This document shows positions 63,221 through 64,000 of a stretch of DNA of 64,000 nucleotides, piece by piece (the stretch's first letter is position 1; each line of letters opens with the position of its first letter). Both the position numbers and the translations under genes were made by a program. The notes beneath the pieces are model-generated. The model was not told the DNA's origin, made no database searches, and was given only the letters and a program-made list of their open reading frames with translations. The DNA comes from Flavobacterium sp. CF136 (GTDB taxonomy: Bacteria; Bacteroidota; Bacteroidia; Flavobacteriales; Flavobacteriaceae). The DNA lies in assembly GCF_000282055.1 (NCBI RefSeq), contig NZ_AKJZ01000006.1:1-64000 (forward strand). The letters are read 5' to 3'.

Positions 63221-63472
63221 TTACAATTTAGCAACATGTTTCGTTAATTTAGACTTCAGGTTAGAAGCTTTATTATCGTGAATGATGTTCTTTTTAGCTA
63301 ATTTATCAATCATAGAAATTACAGTTGATAATTTAGAAGCTGCATCAGATTTCTCAGTAGCTAATCTTAATGCTTTAATAGCATTACGAGTAGTTTTATG
63401 TTGGTATCTGTTAAGAACTCTTCTTTTTTCGTTACTTCTGATTCTTTTTAATGCCGACTTATGATTTGCCAT
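63221..63472 (-). CDS. rpsT: 30S ribosomal protein S20
   Basis: 83 residues, highly basic, starting MANHKSALKRIRSNEKRRVLNRYQHKTTRNAIK, which is the S20 signature. KNIIHDNKASNLKSKLTKHVAKL closes the helical bundle. It binds the 16S rRNA 5' domain and helix 44 in 30S assembly. Monocistronic with its own terminator. The upstream region to the tRNA genes contains no clear TAnnTTTG. Confidence 0.98.
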   Translation of the reverse strand: MANHKSALKRIRSNEKRRVLNRYQHKTTRNAIKALRLATEKSDAASKLSTVISMIDKLAKKNIIHDNKASNLKSKLTKHVAKL

Positions 63473-63626
63473 TTTTTTTAATTTTAGATGTAATAATTAT
63501 TATAGATACTAGTTAAAAAAGAAAAACCTCCCACAATTGCAAAACAATCACTTTGGTTTTAACTAATAAAACAAAAACCGAGACACCAATTTTTATTTTA
63601 TAAAACTTATTCACAACTAATTTTAG

Positions 63627-63698
63627 TAGCCCGTAGCGGAATCGAACCGCTCTTACATGGATGAAAACCATGCGTCCTAACCGATAGACGAACGGGCC
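63627..63698 (-). tRNA. tRNA-Glu (anticodon UUC)
   Basis: 72 bases on the minus strand. The acceptor stem GGCCCGT pairs with ACGGGCT (G1-U72 wobble), with discriminator A; no CCA is encoded. The anticodon stem ATGG/CCAT encloses loop TTTTCAT with anticodon TTC; the T-loop is GGTTCGATTCC. All 72 bases are identical to the copy at 63740-63811. Confidence 0.97.
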
Positions 63699-63739
63699 AT
63701 TTTTATTAAGTTAAAAAACTTAATTCGCAGTAAAAGTAG

Positions 63740-63811
63740 TAGCCCGTAGCGGAATCGAACCGCTCTTACATGGATGAAAACCATGCGTCCTAACCGATAG
63801 ACGAACGGGCC
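63740..63811 (-). tRNA. tRNA-Glu (anticodon UUC), second copy
   Basis: Base-for-base identical to the gene at 63627-63698 and 41 bases upstream of it in transcription. Probably co-transcribed from the promoter at 63831-63860 and processed apart. Confidence 0.97.
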
Positions 63812-63830
63812 TGCTTCTCTAATGCGGATG

Positions 63831-63860
63831 CAAAAATACAACTATTTTTAAGATGTACAA
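63831..63860 (-). promoter_or_regulatory. Promoter of the tandem tRNA-Glu genes
   Basis: On the minus strand TTG (63860-63858) and TATTTTTG (63838-63831) are 19 bases apart. This is the best -33/-7 match in the window, at the classical Bacteroidetes spacing, and about 12 bases upstream of the first tRNA nucleotide allowing for the start site. Confidence 0.75.
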
Positions 63861-63888
63861 TAGTTGATGTAAAAAAAATTATTTTTTT

Positions 63889-64000
63889 TTAATATGCCTT
63901 AGCAAACAGTACTCTTTTAGCAGATGGATTCCCAGTAAACACACAGGTTCCCACCTCTTCTAAATGACTCAAAGGAATACAACGAATTGTTGCTTTGGTC
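63889..64000 (-). CDS. proS: Prolyl-tRNA synthetase, C-terminal end (partial)
   Basis: The minus-strand frame enters from beyond 64000 and ends at the TAA at 63891-63889. The 37 codons in view read [20 protein letters not shown] and then [16 protein letters not shown], which is the zinc-binding-like C-terminus typical of the eukaryote/archaeal-type ProRS of Bacteroidetes, ending in AKAY. The N-terminal and catalytic parts lie outside the window. It is on the same strand as the tRNA-Glu genes that follow. Confidence 0.85.
   Translation of the reverse strand, partial: TKATIRCIPLSHLEEVGTCVFTGNPSAKRVLFAKAY

Overview
The window reads as chromosomal DNA of a Flavobacterium-like member of the Bacteroidetes. 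It is AT-rich, many genes are preceded by the Bacteroidetes -7 promoter element TAnnTTTG with no obvious Shine-Dalgarno sequence, and it encodes a type IX secretion (T9SS) type B sorting domain, a TonB-dependent receptor with an N-terminal carboxypeptidase-like domain, DUF5706/PycTM and 2TM proteins. No phage, integrase, transposase, CRISPR array or rRNA gene is visible. The only mobile-looking material is a set of small intergenic inverted repeats.

Layout. 1-3.5 kb: an HD nucleotidase facing a sulfur gene set (metallo-beta-lactamase/double rhodanese plus two half-size YeeE/YedE transporters). 3.7-5.5 kb: a MarR regulator with two perfect palindromic operators, a nitroreductase and a YceI protein. 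5.7-7.0 kb: a secreted beta-helix-like protein. 7.06-16.4 kb: a trp operon (trpL-E-G-[GNAT]-D-C-F-B-[GGCT-LysE-nitrilase]-A) led by a Trp-Trp-Trp leader peptide and an attenuator, and closed by a terminator. 16.6-20.1 kb: an orphan GH78 alpha-L-rhamnosidase. 20.3-25 kb: a TetR-TolC-EmrA-EmrB-type efflux operon. 25-29.4 kb: yaaA, a CCA-adding-type enzyme, heme A synthase and a small secreted protein resembling a TonB plug.

29.4-33.9 kb (minus strand): an operon of a TPR protein, a LytS-type histidine kinase fused to a 2TM domain, five free-standing 2TM genes (partly recent 305-bp tandem duplicates) and a LytTR response regulator. 34.2-36.4 kb: a TonB-dependent receptor. 36.5-42.8 kb: small enzymes (DinB, YciI, acetyltransferase, VOC), a ClC channel/antiporter with an HPP protein, a pRiA4b ORF-3-like protein, a four-helix-bundle protein and a nucleoid-associated protein. 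42.9-45.0 kb: a PAS histidine kinase and single-domain response regulator. 45.2-47.0 kb: typA/bipA. 47.1-51.6 kb: a 1507-residue T9SS surface protein. 51.8-53.6 kb: an ABC-2 transporter. 53.7-63.1 kb: a protein with kinase-like motifs, a lipoprotein, a metallophosphoesterase/outer-membrane-barrel fusion, an HD-PycTM fusion and a GAF protein. 63.2-64 kb: rpsT, two identical tRNA-Glu genes and the 3' end of proS.

Most promising observations: the trp attenuator, whose antiterminator segment ends on the leader stop codon; the 2TM array, with an internal start that would release a 99-residue 2TM protein from the kinase; the HD-PycTM fusion, which has no cyclase in view; the kinase-like motifs in an otherwise unassigned protein; and a REP-like palindrome that has become the C-terminal tail of TrpF. 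All functional statements come from reading the sequence; no search was run.
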